Of a DNA stretch of 64,000 bases, positions 25,688 through 34,547 are shown piece by piece. How positions within the stretch are numbered: position 1 is the stretch's first letter; each line of letters starts with the position of its first letter. The notes under the pieces are model-generated. The model worked only from the letters and a program-made list of their open reading frames with translations. It had not been told where the DNA came from and did no database searches. This DNA is from Lysobacter sp. (GTDB lineage Bacteria; Pseudomonadota; Gammaproteobacteria; Xanthomonadales; Xanthomonadaceae). The stretch lies in NCBI GenBank assembly GCA_027306995.1, contig DAHUXS010000008.1, positions 1 to 64,000 on the forward strand, written 5' to 3'. The translations under genes were made by a program, and so were the position numbers.

Positions 25688-26926
25688 ATGGCACAACAAA
25701 CCTCGTTCCCTCGCCAGGATATCCAGGTCCTGCTGCTGGAAGGCGTCAGCCCACGCGCTGCCGAAGCCTTCCGTTCCGCCGGCTATACCCGCATCGAAGA
25801 GCACGCGAAAGCGCTGCCGGTAGACGAGCTGAAACGCCGGATCGCCGAGGCGCACATCGTCGGCCTGCGCTCGCGCACGCAATTGACGTCGGAAGTGCTG
25901 GGCGAAGCCCGCAAGCTGATGGCCGTCGGCGCCTTCTGCATCGGGACCAACCAGATCGACCTCAACGCCGCCAAGTCCATGGGCGTGCCGGTGTTCAACG
26001 CGCCCTATTCCAATACGCGCAGCGTGGCCGAACTGGTCATCGCCGAGATCATCATGATGTTCCGCGGCGTTCCCGCGCGGAACATGCAATGCCATCGCAA
26101 TGGCTGGAGCAAGTCGGCGACCGGCAGCCATGAAGCGCGCGGCAAGACCCTGGGCATCATCGGCTACGGCCACATCGGCACCCAACTCGGCCTGCTCGCC
26201 GAAGCATTGGGCATGCAGGTGTTGTTCCACGACATCGAAACCAAGCTCGCGCTCGGCAACGCGCGCCCTGCCGCCGATCTCGACGACCTGCTGCAACGTT
26301 CCGACGTGGTCAGCCTGCACGTCCCGGAAACGCCGGCAACCAAGCTGATGTTCGGCGCGGCGCAACTGGCGCGGATGAAGCCGGGCGCGCATCTGGTCAA
26401 TGCCTCGCGCGGCACCGTGGTCGACATCGACGCGCTCGCCGACGCCCTGCGCGCCGGCCATGTCGGCGGCGCCGCGGTCGACGTGTTCCCGCAGGAACCG
26501 GAAAGCAACGGCGACCGTTTCGAATCGCCATTGTGCGGAATCGACAACGTGATCCTGACGCCGCACATCGGCGGCAGCACGCTGGAAGCGCAGGACAATA
26601 TCGGACTGGAAGTCGCGGCCAAGCTGCTGCGCTACAGCGACAACGGCAGCACGCTGTCGGCTGTGAATTTCCCGGAAGTGAGCCTGCCCGAACACGCCGG
26701 CAGCCATCGCCTGCTGCACATCCATCGCAACGTGCCGGGCGTGCTCTCGGCGATCAACGACATCTTCGGCAAGCGCGGCATCAATATCGATGGCCAGTAC
26801 CTGCGCACCGACCCGCAGCTGGGTTACGTCGTGATCGATGTCGGCGTGGACTCGCTGCAGTCGAACGACCTGCGCAGCGAGCTGTCGGCAATTCCGGGGA
26901 CGCTACGCACCCGCGTGCTGTTCTAG
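25688..26926 (+). CDS. serA: D-3-phosphoglycerate dehydrogenase
   Basis: First step of serine synthesis: 3-phosphoglycerate to 3-phosphohydroxypyruvate with NAD. The 412 residues match the E. coli-type enzyme (410). Features are FCIGTNQIDLNAAKSMGVPVFNAP-type substrate segment (around 95), the NAD motif LGIIGYGHIGTQLG, the catalytic Arg/Glu/His region (NASRGTVVDID, then TPHIGGSTLEAQ) and a C-terminal ACT domain (HIHRNVPGVLSAINDIF) for serine feedback. The ATG at 25688 is chosen; an upstream in-frame start would overlap the divergent oxidase. The 3' end overlaps the convergent Nudix gene by 24 bp. Confidence 0.95.
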   Translation: MAQQTSFPRQDIQVLLLEGVSPRAAEAFRSAGYTRIEEHAKALPVDELKRRIAEAHIVGLRSRTQLTSEVLGEARKLMAVGAFCIGTNQIDLNAAKSMGVPVFNAPYSNTRSVAELVIAEIIMMFRGVPARNMQCHRNGWSKSATGSHEARGKTLGIIGYGHIGTQLGLLAEALGMQVLFHDIETKLALGNARPAADLDDLLQRSDVVSLHVPETPATKLMFGAAQLARMKPGAHLVNASRGTVVDIDALADALRAGHVGGAAVDVFPQEPESNGDRFESPLCGIDNVILTPHIGGSTLEAQDNIGLEVAAKLLRYSDNGSTLSAVNFPEVSLPEHAGSHRLLHIHRNVPGVLSAINDIFGKRGINIDGQYLRTDPQLGYVVIDVGVDSLQSNDLRSELSAIPGTLRTRVLF

Positions 26927-27451
26927 CCAGCGCTGCGCCATGCGTCGCAAGGATTCGTCCGCCGATGCATCGGCGGCGATCTCCGCGATCTCGCGCCAGG
27001 CCAATGCATTCGATTCGTCGCTGACGACGAAGACTTCGTTGTCGCCGGCACGCACGACGTAACGCGCGTCGTAATGCCAATGCCCGGGCACGTCGCCGCG
27101 CTCGGGAATCCAGTGCTTGTCGAGATCGAAGATATCGTCGTCGACCGCCAAGCCGGTCAGGCCGGATTCCTCTTCCGCTTCCTTCAACGCGACCGTGCGC
27201 AGGTCCATGTCGCCATCGGCGTGGCCACCGAGTTGCAACCAGCGATCGAGCTTGCGGTGATGGGTCAACAGCGCGCGCCGGCCATCGCGACTGACCAGCC
27301 ATGCCGAGCCGGTGAAGTGGCCGTCCAGGCGTTCGCGGACGAAGGCATGTTCACCTTCCTCAATGAGTTTCAGGTAGTCGTCGGCCAATCCGGATTGCTC
27401 CGGAAAGCGACGGGCATGAATGCGCAAGGCATCGGCGAGTGGCGTCGTCAT
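26903..27451 (-). CDS. Nudix hydrolase
   Basis: A 182-residue hydrolase with the GGHADGD subfamily signature and a Nudix box ending KEAEEESGL. Relative to the consensus GX5EX7REUXEEXGU, the first Glu is replaced (Met) and Arg is Lys, as happens in this GGH.DGD subgroup. The metal-binding EE pair is intact. A DDDIFDLDKHWIPER segment follows. The start is uncertain: ATG at 27451, 27466 or 27478, none with a clear Shine-Dalgarno; 27451 gives MTTPLADALRIHARRFPE. Substrate unknown. Convergent with serA. Confidence 0.8.
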   Translation of the reverse strand: MTTPLADALRIHARRFPEQSGLADDYLKLIEEGEHAFVRERLDGHFTGSAWLVSRDGRRALLTHHRKLDRWLQLGGHADGDMDLRTVALKEAEEESGLTGLAVDDDIFDLDKHWIPERGDVPGHWHYDARYVVRAGDNEVFVVSDESNALAWREIAEIAADASADESLRRMAQRWLEQHAGA

Positions 27452-27552
27452 CACTGCATGGTGCATCGCAACAGACATGCAGGCAAGCGTCCTACCATGC
27501 CGGACGGCGCTTGTGCCGCCATGTGAAATGCGGTTAAGGTCGGTCAGTTTTG

Positions 27553-27571
27553 TGGCGACCCGGTGTCGCCA
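27553..27571. promoter_or_regulatory. Inverted repeat upstream of permease 1
   Basis: TGGCGAC-CCGGT-GTCGCCA, a perfect 7-bp stem, 38 nt before the permease ATG in the Nudix/permease intergenic region. A regulator site or a leader hairpin are both possible. Confidence 0.35.
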
Positions 27572-27608
27572 TCCACCACCGAACCAACCCAAGCAGGGGG
27601 AAGCACGA

Positions 27609-29105
27609 ATGCTTTTTTGGCGCGTCAAGCCGCTCGACAAGATTCTCGAGACCGCGGAAAAGAAGGCGCTGAAGCGCCAGCTCGGACCGATCCAACTCAC
27701 CCTGCTCGGCATCGGTGCCGTGATCGGCACCGGCATCTTCGTGCTGACCGCCGAAGCCGGCCAGAAGGCCGGTCCCGGCATGATGGTCGCCTTCGTGATC
27801 GCGGCGATCGTGTGCGGATTGGCGGCCCTCGCCTATTCCGAAATCGCTTCGATGATCCCGGTCTCGGGTTCCGCCTACACCTACAGCTACGGCGTGTTCG
27901 GTGAACTGATCGCGTGGATCGTCGGCTGGGCGCTTGGCCTGGAATACGGCATCGGCGCGGCGACGGTGTGCGTGGGCTGGTCCGGGTACATGAACGGCCT
28001 GCTCACCGCGAACGGATATGCGTTGCCGACGTGGTTGCAGACCGGCTACTTCGCCGGCGGCACCTTCAACCTGTTGGCCTTCCTCAGCGCATTCGCCGTC
28101 ACGATCCTGTTGGTGATCGGCACCTCGAAGAGCGCCAAGGTCAACTCGGTACTGGTGGCGATCAAGATCATCGCGCTGACCGTCTTCGTGGCGCTCGCCG
28201 TGCCGGTTGCGGCGGATCACAAGGAACACTTCACGCCGTTCCTGCCGGGCGGCTGGGGCAGCCCGATGGGTGGCGTCGGCGTGTTGGGCGCAGCGGCGTC
28301 GATCTTCTTCGCCTACGTCGGCTTCGACGCGGTCTCGACCGCAGCGGAAGAAACCAAGAACCCGAACCGCAACATCCCGATCGGCCTGATCGGTTCGTTG
28401 ATCGTCTGCACCATCTTCTATCTGCTGGTGGGTTACGGCGCCGTGGGTTCCGTCGGCGCGCAGCCGATGCTCGGCCCGAGCGGCATGCCGCTCGATCCGG
28501 GCACGCCGGCCATGGCCGCCGCCTGCGCCCTGCCGCAAAACGCCCAGGCCCTGGTGTGCAGCCATGAACCGCTGGCCCACGTGATGCGCATGCTCGGCCA
28601 CAACCGCATCGGCGACTGGATCGGCATTGCCGCCGTGCTCGCCCTGCCCTCGGTGATCCTGATGATGATGTTCGGCCAGACCCGCATCTTCTTCACGATG
28701 TCGCGCGACGGCCTGCTGCCGGATGGCCTGTCGAAGGTGCACCCGAAGTTCCACACCCCGCATGTCATCACCATCCTCACCGGTGTTGTCGTGGCGTTCT
28801 GCGCGGCATTCCTGCCGGTCGGCAAGCTCGCCGACACCTCCAACTCCGGCACGCTGCTGGCGTTCGCGATGGTGTCCGCCGGCGTGCTGGTGCTGCGCAA
28901 GTCGCAGCCGGATCGTCCGCGTCCGTTTCGCACGCCGCTGGCGTGGATCGTCTGCCCGCTCGCCGTCGCCGGCTGCCTGCTGTTGTTCATCAACCTCAGC
29001 ATGACCGCCAAGATCGTGTTCGCGGTGTGGGCGGTGATCGGCCTGGTGCTGTACGCACTCTACGGCAGCAAGCGCAGCCACCTCGCCCGCGAAAACGCAC
29101 AGTAA
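27609..29105 (+). CDS. APC-family amino-acid permease (copy 1)
   Basis: A 498-residue inner-membrane transporter with about 12 transmembrane helices of the cationic amino-acid transporter-type APC group. Visible are the substrate-site motif of helix 1 (GIGAVIGTGIFVLTAEAG), EIASMIPVSGSAYTYSYG in helix 2-3, FFAYVGFDAVSTAAEETKNP in helix 6, and FGQTRIFFTMSRDGLLP. AGGGGG precedes the ATG. An intact loop (about 295-330) with two Cys is inserted before helix 8. Copy 2 follows after a terminator, so the two are separately transcribed. Substrate cannot be read from sequence. Confidence 0.9.
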   Translation: MLFWRVKPLDKILETAEKKALKRQLGPIQLTLLGIGAVIGTGIFVLTAEAGQKAGPGMMVAFVIAAIVCGLAALAYSEIASMIPVSGSAYTYSYGVFGELIAWIVGWALGLEYGIGAATVCVGWSGYMNGLLTANGYALPTWLQTGYFAGGTFNLLAFLSAFAVTILLVIGTSKSAKVNSVLVAIKIIALTVFVALAVPVAADHKEHFTPFLPGGWGSPMGGVGVLGAAASIFFAYVGFDAVSTAAEETKNPNRNIPIGLIGSLIVCTIFYLLVGYGAVGSVGAQPMLGPSGMPLDPGTPAMAAACALPQNAQALVCSHEPLAHVMRMLGHNRIGDWIGIAAVLALPSVILMMMFGQTRIFFTMSRDGLLPDGLSKVHPKFHTPHVITILTGVVVAFCAAFLPVGKLADTSNSGTLLAFAMVSAGVLVLRKSQPDRPRPFRTPLAWIVCPLAVAGCLLLFINLSMTAKIVFAVWAVIGLVLYALYGSKRSHLARENAQ

Positions 29106-29120
29106 TCGCGCGGCACGCAC

Positions 29121-29152
29121 GAAGGCCGGCCTCGTTGCCGGCCTTCTGCTTT
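29121..29152 (+). terminator. Rho-independent terminator between the two permease genes
   Basis: Perfect 10-bp stem GAAGGCCGGC / GCCGGCCTTC (29121-29130, 29137-29146) with a CTCGTT loop, then TGCTTT. Confidence 0.8.
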
Positions 29153-29172
29153 CAGGAAGCCACATTTTCCGG

Positions 29173-30609
29173 ATGCATGAAATGAAACAACTGTTCGCCA
29201 CCAAACACCCGACGGCCGTCACCACCGACGCGCAGAAGATGGACCTGCATCGCGCACTCGGACCCTGGGGCCTGACCGCACTCGGCATCGGCGCGGTGAT
29301 CGGCGGCGGCATCTTCGTGATCACCGGCCAGGCCGCGGCCCAGCACGCGGGCCCGGCGATCATGCTGTCGTTCGTGCTGGCGGCGTTGTGCTGCACCTTC
29401 TGCGCGCTGGCCTACGCCGAATTCGCGGCGATGGTGCCGGTGTCCGGCAGCGCCTACACCTATACCTACGCCACGCTGGGCGAACTGGCGGCGTGGTTCA
29501 TCGGCTGGATGCTGATCCTCGAATACGGCGTCTCGGCATCGGCGGTCGCGGTGAGTTGGACCGGCTATTTCCTCAGCCTGCTCGATCATTTCGGCATCCA
29601 CCTGCCGGCCGCGCTGGTCAACGCGCCGCTTGACGCCAAGCTCAAGCCCACGGGCGCGATCGCCAACCTGCCCGCCGCCGGCATCGTGCTGGCGCTGACC
29701 TGGTTGTGCTACGTCGGCATCCGCAAGTCGGCGGCGATGAACACCGCGATGGTCGCGCTCAAGAGCGGCCTGATCATCCTCGTCATCATCGCCGGCTGGC
29801 GTTACATCGATACCGCGAACTGGCATCCCTTCATCCCCGAGCCGCAGGGCCACGGCAAGTTCGGCTTCGATGGCGTGCTGCGTGGCGCGGCGATGGTGTT
29901 CTTCGCTTACATCGGTTTCGAGGCGGTTTCGGTGGCGGCGCAGGAATCGCGCAACCCGCAGCGCGACATGCCGATCGGCATGCTGCTGTCGCTGGCGATC
30001 TGCACCGTGCTCTACATCGGCATGGCGGCGGTCATGACCGGCCTGGTGCCCTTCACCATGCTCGGCACGGATGAACCCGTCGTCACCGCGGTCGCCGCGC
30101 ATCCGCAACTGGGTTGGCTGCGCATCGTGGTCGAGATCGGCGCACTGATCGGCCTGTCGTCGGTGGTGCTGGTGATGATCATCGGCCAGCCGCGCATCTT
30201 CATGATCATGGCGCGCGACGGCCTGCTGCCGCCGGTGTTCACCCGCATCCACGACAAGTACAAGACCCCGCACATCAACACCGTGATCACCGGCATCGGC
30301 ATCGCGCTGCTGGCGGCGATCTTCCCGCTCGACATCCTGGGCGACCTGACCTCGATGGGCACGCTGATCGCCTTCGCCGCCGTGTGCATCGGCGTGCTGG
30401 TGCTGCGTCGTACCGCGCCCGACCTGCCGCGTCCGTTCCGGATCAAGGGCGCATGGCCGATCTGCATCGCCGGCGTCGTCAGCTGCCTGATCCTGCTGTC
30501 GACCATGACCGCGCACAACTGGGCGCTGATGATCGCGTGGACGGTGATCGGCCTGCTGATCTATTTCCTCTACGGCTACCGCCACAGCAATCAGCACAAG
30601 CAAGGCTGA
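29173..30609 (+). CDS. APC-family amino-acid permease (copy 2)
   Basis: A 478-residue paralogue of the preceding gene. It shows GIGAVIGGGIFVITGQAA (helix 1), AEFAAMVPVSGSAYTYTYATLGE, FFAYIGFEAVSVAAQESRNPQRDMPIG, and IIGQPRIFMIMARDGLLPPVFTRIH. It lacks the Cys-containing loop of copy 1. An in-frame ATG at 29182 (MKQLF) is an alternative start; neither has a strong Shine-Dalgarno. It precedes the aldolase gene by only 10 nt, so uptake may be linked to the downstream genes, but the substrate is unknown. Confidence 0.9.
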   Translation: MHEMKQLFATKHPTAVTTDAQKMDLHRALGPWGLTALGIGAVIGGGIFVITGQAAAQHAGPAIMLSFVLAALCCTFCALAYAEFAAMVPVSGSAYTYTYATLGELAAWFIGWMLILEYGVSASAVAVSWTGYFLSLLDHFGIHLPAALVNAPLDAKLKPTGAIANLPAAGIVLALTWLCYVGIRKSAAMNTAMVALKSGLIILVIIAGWRYIDTANWHPFIPEPQGHGKFGFDGVLRGAAMVFFAYIGFEAVSVAAQESRNPQRDMPIGMLLSLAICTVLYIGMAAVMTGLVPFTMLGTDEPVVTAVAAHPQLGWLRIVVEIGALIGLSSVVLVMIIGQPRIFMIMARDGLLPPVFTRIHDKYKTPHINTVITGIGIALLAAIFPLDILGDLTSMGTLIAFAAVCIGVLVLRRTAPDLPRPFRIKGAWPICIAGVVSCLILLSTMTAHNWALMIAWTVIGLLIYFLYGYRHSNQHKQG

Positions 30610-30619
30610 GATCCGCGTC

Positions 30620-31279
30620 ATGCACGACCACGAGCGCGCCGCCCGGCAATCCTTGATCGACCACTGCCGGGCGATGAACGCCAGCGGCCTGTCGCTGAAC
30701 AAGTCGGGCAACGCCAGCCTGCGCTGGGGCGACGGCTTGCTGATCACCCCGACCGGCCGCGCCTACGACCGCCTGCTGCCGGAAGACATCGTCTTCATGG
30801 AAGCCGATGGCAGCTGCCCGCCGGGACAGCTGCTCCCGTCCAGCGAATGGCGCTTCCACTGCGACATCCTACGTGCCTTCCCGGACACCAATGCGGTGGT
30901 CCATGTCCATTCGACCCACGCCACCGCGCTGGCCTGCCTCGGCGAAGGCATCCCCGCCTTCCACTACATGGTCGCGGTGGCCGGCGGCGACCGCATTCCT
31001 TGCGCCGATTACGCCACCTTCGGCACCGGCGAGTTGTCGGACAACGTCCTGCACGCGCTGTCGGGCGGCCTGCGCGCCTGCCTGATGGCGAACCATGGCC
31101 AGGTGACCACCGGCAAGACCCTGGCCGAAGCCTATGCGTTAGCCGAGGAAGTCGAGAACCTCGCCCGCCAGTACATGCTGGCGCGCACGCTCGGGCCCAC
31201 CCGCAACCTGCCGCCCGAGGAAATGGTGCAGGTGCTGGAGAAGTTCAAGCACTACGGGCAGCAGCGCAAACCCGACTGA
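30620..31279 (+). CDS. Class II aldolase/adducin family protein
   Basis: A 219-residue zinc aldolase of the fuculose-1-phosphate aldolase group. Motifs are [22 protein letters not shown] (phosphate binding), SSEWRFH (catalytic Glu), HVHSTHA (metal His pair) and [10 protein letters not shown] with a third His. It sits just before mtnB, a relative of the same fold, but the two are only distantly similar. It could act on a phosphosugar; an L-fuculose-phosphate aldolase annotation would be a guess. It follows permease 2 by 10 nt. Confidence 0.85.
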   Translation: MHDHERAARQSLIDHCRAMNASGLSLNKSGNASLRWGDGLLITPTGRAYDRLLPEDIVFMEADGSCPPGQLLPSSEWRFHCDILRAFPDTNAVVHVHSTHATALACLGEGIPAFHYMVAVAGGDRIPCADYATFGTGELSDNVLHALSGGLRACLMANHGQVTTGKTLAEAYALAEEVENLARQYMLARTLGPTRNLPPEEMVQVLEKFKHYGQQRKPD

Positions 31280-31306
31280 AGGCCATTTCGATCGGCGGAA
31301 TCGTCA

Positions 31307-31335
31307 TTTGGAATGACACCCGCAATCGCTACACT
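31307..31335 (+). promoter_or_regulatory. Promoter of mtnB, probably giving a leaderless transcript
   Basis: TTGGAA (31307-31312), 17-nt spacer, TACACT (31330-31335) in the CGCTA context. The expected start site is 6-7 nt downstream, at 31341-31342, where 31342 is the A of the mtnB ATG. No good Shine-Dalgarno precedes that ATG. Confidence 0.6.
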
Positions 31336-31341
31336 GGACGC

Positions 31342-31977
31342 ATGAATACGCCCGCCTTCGACCACAACCTGTACGCCGGCTGCGCCGCCCAGATCATCAG
31401 CCATACCCGCGAGCTGGCGGCCAAGGGATTCACCCCGGCCACAGCCGGCAATTTCTCGATCCGCATGGGACCGGAACATGCCGCCATCACCATTTCCGGC
31501 AAGGACAAGGGGCGCCTGACCGAAGCCGACATCATGGTGGTCAACATGGCCAACGAGCCGGTCGCGACCCACCATCGCCCGTCCGCGGAAGCCGCGCTGC
31601 ACACGCATCTGTACCGCCGCTTCCCGGAGGTCGGCGCGGTGCTGCATACCCATTCGCCGACCCAGACCATCGCCGGCCTGCTGTACGAAGCCCAAGGCCG
31701 CGTGCCGCTGCATGGCTACGAATTGTTCAAGGCGCTGCGCGGCCACACCACCCACGAGACCGAATTCGATCTGCCGGTGGTGCCGAATTCGCAGGACATG
31801 GACGAACTGACCGCCAGCGTCGACGCGGTACTGACCAAGCCGAACACCTGGGGTTATCTCATCGCCGGTCACGGTCTCTATGCCTGGGGCCATGACATCG
31901 CCGAAGCCCGTCGCCACCTGGACGCATTCGAGTTCATGCTTGGCTGCGAACTGGAAATGCGCCGACTGCGCGCCTGA
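31342..31977 (+). CDS. mtnB: Methylthioribulose-1-phosphate dehydratase
   Basis: Methionine salvage: dehydrates 5-methylthioribulose-1-P to 2,3-diketo-5-methylthiopentyl-1-P. The 211-residue class II aldolase-fold protein carries [45 protein letters not shown] (Glu83, His87, His89), HTHSPTQT (His102, His104) and AGHGLYAWG, the MtnB pattern. It is the first salvage gene here; mtnD follows 13 nt after it, then an unknown gene and mtnC. mtnA and the MTA-processing enzymes are not nearby. Confidence 0.93.
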   Translation: MNTPAFDHNLYAGCAAQIISHTRELAAKGFTPATAGNFSIRMGPEHAAITISGKDKGRLTEADIMVVNMANEPVATHHRPSAEAALHTHLYRRFPEVGAVLHTHSPTQTIAGLLYEAQGRVPLHGYELFKALRGHTTHETEFDLPVVPNSQDMDELTASVDAVLTKPNTWGYLIAGHGLYAWGHDIAEARRHLDAFEFMLGCELEMRRLRA

Positions 31978-31990
31978 GGACACCGAGACG

Positions 31991-32539
31991 ATGAGCCGAC
32001 TGCGGATTTTCGCTGCCGATGCACCGGAGGCGGTGCTGGACGAGAGCCACGACCATGCCGGGATCGCGCGCCTGCTGAAACCGATCAAAGTCGATTTCGA
32101 GCAGTGGCAGGCGACTGCACCAGTAAAAGCCGGTGATTCCCCGGAAGCGATCATGGCCGCCTATCGCGACGACATCGATCGCCTGGTCGACGCCAACGGC
32201 TTCCGCTCGGTCGACGTGGTGAGCATCGCGCCGGACAATCCCAACCGCGCCGAGATGCGCGCCAAGTTCCTCGAAGAGCATTACCACAAGGAAGACGAAG
32301 TGCGTTTCTTCGTCGCCGGATCGGGACTATTCACCCTGCACGTTGACGACAAGGTCTACGAGATCCTGTGCGAACAGGGCGACCTGATCGCCGTGCCCGA
32401 CGGCACCACGCACTGGTTCGACATGGGCGAAGCGCCGGAATTCGTGGCGATCCGGTTCTTCACCGAACCCGATGGCTGGATCGGTCATTTCACCGGCAGC
32501 GACATCGCGCAGAAATTTCCGCGCTACGAGAAGCCCTGA
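31991..32539 (+). CDS. mtnD: Acireductone dioxygenase
   Basis: Cupin metalloenzyme oxidising the acireductone of methionine salvage. With Fe2+ it yields the 2-oxo acid (KMTB) and formate; with Ni2+ it yields methylthiopropionate, CO and formate. The 182 residues include [16 protein letters not shown], giving metal ligands His97, His99 and Glu103, with His141 in GTTHWFDM; all four match the Klebsiella enzyme (one-residue offset). Thirteen nt follow mtnB, so it is in the same operon. Confidence 0.95.
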   Translation: MSRLRIFAADAPEAVLDESHDHAGIARLLKPIKVDFEQWQATAPVKAGDSPEAIMAAYRDDIDRLVDANGFRSVDVVSIAPDNPNRAEMRAKFLEEHYHKEDEVRFFVAGSGLFTLHVDDKVYEILCEQGDLIAVPDGTTHWFDMGEAPEFVAIRFFTEPDGWIGHFTGSDIAQKFPRYEKP

Positions 32540-32542
32540 ACC

Positions 32543-32944
32543 GTGACGCCCTTGTTCAAGAAACTCAACCTCGGGACGCTGCAGCGCATCCATGTGTTGA
32601 ATGCACCGGAGAGTTTCGAGCCGGAACTGGCGGCGCTCGATGGCGTCGAGATCAAGCGCGACGCGCGCGGCAAGATCGCATGGGCGTTGGCGTTCGCGGT
32701 GACGCAGGACGAACTGGACAAGGCCAGCCGCGCATTGACGAAAGCCGCCGATGGCGATGCGCAAATCTGGATTGCCTATCCCAAGGGCAGTTCGAAGCGC
32801 TATCGCTGCGAATTCAATCGCGACTCGGGCTGGACGGTGCTGCGGGATGCAGGCTTCGACACGGTGCGGATGGTCGCGATCGACGAAGACTGGTCGGCGC
32901 TGCGTTTCCGCCGCAGCGAACACATCAAGGCCCCTGGTAAATGA
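32543..32944 (+). CDS. Uncharacterised protein within the methionine-salvage operon
   Basis: A 133-residue soluble protein starting with GTG. It has [23 protein letters not shown] at the N terminus, [39 protein letters not shown] and the C-terminal [23 protein letters not shown]. It looks like a DUF3052-type small alpha/beta protein, a tentative comparison. It lies 3 nt after mtnD and overlaps mtnC by 4 nt (ATGA), so it is cotranscribed with salvage genes. It has no catalytic motif I recognise. Function unknown. Confidence 0.8.
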   Translation: MTPLFKKLNLGTLQRIHVLNAPESFEPELAALDGVEIKRDARGKIAWALAFAVTQDELDKASRALTKAADGDAQIWIAYPKGSSKRYRCEFNRDSGWTVLRDAGFDTVRMVAIDEDWSALRFRRSEHIKAPGK

Positions 32945-33636
32945 GATCGGTCATTCTCACCGACATCGAGGGCACCACTTCCTCGATTTCCTTCGTCAAG
33001 GACGTGCTGTTCCCCTATGCGCGCGAACGCCTGCCCGCCTTCGTCGCCGCGCATGGCAACGATCCGGAAGTGCGCGCCCTGCTCGACCAGGTCGCGGCCG
33101 AACATGGGGCGATGTGCCAGGACGCGATGATCGTCGAGACGCTGCAAGGCTGGATCGACGAGGATCGCAAGCACACCGCGCTCAAGGCGCTGCAGGGCAT
33201 GATCTGGAACGCCGGCTATGCCCGCGGCGATTTCACCGCGCCGCTGTATCCGGACGTGGCGCCGGCACTGCTCGCATGGCATGCCGCCGGACATCCGCTG
33301 GCGGTGTATTCCTCGGGATCGGTGCCGGCGCAGAAACTGCTGTTCAGCCATTCCGATGCCGGCGACCTGACGCCGTTGTTCTCGAACTATTTCGATACCG
33401 AAGTCGGCTACAAGCGCGATGCCGGCAGCTATCGCCGCATCGTCGAACGCCTCGGCCGCCCAGCGCAGGACATCGTCTTCCTCTCCGACGTGGTCGAGGA
33501 ACTCGATGCCGCGCGCGAGGCAGGCATGCGTACGGTGCTGCTCGATCGCCGCGAGGACTATCCGCAGCCGCGCAGCGGCGACGCCACGCATGGCCATCCA
33601 CGCGTCGAGAGTTTCGCCGCGATCGATCCACGCTGA
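32941..33636 (+). CDS. mtnC: Acireductone synthase (enolase-phosphatase)
   Basis: Bifunctional HAD enzyme that enolises and dephosphorylates the diketo phosphate made by MtnB to give acireductone for MtnD. The 231 residues start [21 protein letters not shown] (Asp8, Glu10, the MtnC DxEGT motif), then have [26 protein letters not shown] and the motif-[14 protein letters not shown]. The ATG overlaps the preceding gene by 4 nt. Confidence 0.95.
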   Translation: MRSVILTDIEGTTSSISFVKDVLFPYARERLPAFVAAHGNDPEVRALLDQVAAEHGAMCQDAMIVETLQGWIDEDRKHTALKALQGMIWNAGYARGDFTAPLYPDVAPALLAWHAAGHPLAVYSSGSVPAQKLLFSHSDAGDLTPLFSNYFDTEVGYKRDAGSYRRIVERLGRPAQDIVFLSDVVEELDAAREAGMRTVLLDRREDYPQPRSGDATHGHPRVESFAAIDPR

Positions 33637-33650
33637 GCAGAAGCGCCTGC

Positions 33651-34547
33651 ATGTCGGCCACGATTGATCGCAAGGCCACGCTGGGCGGCCTCGCCGCGAT
33701 CCTGCTGTGGTCGTCGCTGGCCCTGCTCACGACCCTGACCGGCGACCTGCCGCCCTTCCTCGTCCTGGCGATCAGCTTCGCCTGCGGTGGAAGCGTCGGC
33801 CTGCTGCACGTCCTGCGCCAGGGCAAGCGCGGCCTGCAGTCGATGCGGGCGCCACTGCCCGCGTTGGCGTTGTCGACGGCAGGCCTCTTCGGCTATCACG
33901 CCCTGTATTTCTTTTCGCTCAAGCACGCGCCGCCGGTCGAAGCCAACCTGCTCAACTATCTCTGGCCGCTGCTGATCGTGCTGTTCTCCGGTTTGCTGCC
34001 CGGCGTCCACCTGCGCAGCGGCAACATCGTCGGTGCCGCGCTTGGTCTGTGTGCAGCAGCTTTACTGGTCACCGGCGGCCGCGGCATCCACGTCGATCCC
34101 GCCGCAAGCTCCGGCTATCTCGCGGCGATCGCCGCCGCGTTGGTCTGGGCCGGGTATTCGGTGCTCAATCGCCGCTTTGCGCATGTGCCGAGTACCGCGA
34201 TCGTGCCCGCATGCATCGGCGTGGCGATCCTCGGTGCGTTCGCGCATCTCGTGTTCGAACCGTCGCGCACCATTTCCACTGCGCAATGGCTGGCGATGAT
34301 CGCGATGGGCATCGGTCCGGTCGGCGCGGCATTCTGGCTCTGGGACGGCGGCACCAAACGCGGCGACATCGCCCTGCTCGGCGGACTGTCCTACCTCGCG
34401 CCGCTGCTGTCGACTCTGCTGCTGGTCGTCAGCGGTCGCGCGCAACCGCACTGGATCCAGGCAGTCGCGATCGCGTTGCTGCTGGTTGGTGCGTGGTTGA
34501 GCCTCAGGGCTTCGCGTCTTCCAGGCGATAGCGCGTCGTCGCGCTGA
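33651..34547 (+). CDS. EamA/DMT-family transporter
   Basis: A 298-residue membrane protein of the drug/metabolite transporter group with ten predicted helices in two EamA repeats. Segments include LGGLAAILLWSSLALLTTL (TM1), FSLKHAPPVEANLLNYLWPLLIVL (typical EamA TM4) and GGLSYLAPLLSTLLLVVSG (second repeat). Many EamA proteins export amino acids or metabolites; the substrate is unknown. It follows mtnC by 14 nt. Its last 44 nt overlap the convergent phosphoesterase gene. Confidence 0.87.
   Translation: MSATIDRKATLGGLAAILLWSSLALLTTLTGDLPPFLVLAISFACGGSVGLLHVLRQGKRGLQSMRAPLPALALSTAGLFGYHALYFFSLKHAPPVEANLLNYLWPLLIVLFSGLLPGVHLRSGNIVGAALGLCAAALLVTGGRGIHVDPAASSGYLAAIAAALVWAGYSVLNRRFAHVPSTAIVPACIGVAILGAFAHLVFEPSRTISTAQWLAMIAMGIGPVGAAFWLWDGGTKRGDIALLGGLSYLAPLLSTLLLVVSGRAQPHWIQAVAIALLLVGAWLSLRASRLPGDSASSR

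Noticed and set aside
27534-29396. 620-codon open frame antisense to permease 1
   Set aside because: The permease frame has 12 helices and APC motifs; the antisense product is His/Arg/Asp-rich and shadows it.
29152-30747. 531-codon open frame antisense to permease 2
   Set aside because: Same reason: low-complexity polar translation opposite a clear membrane transporter.
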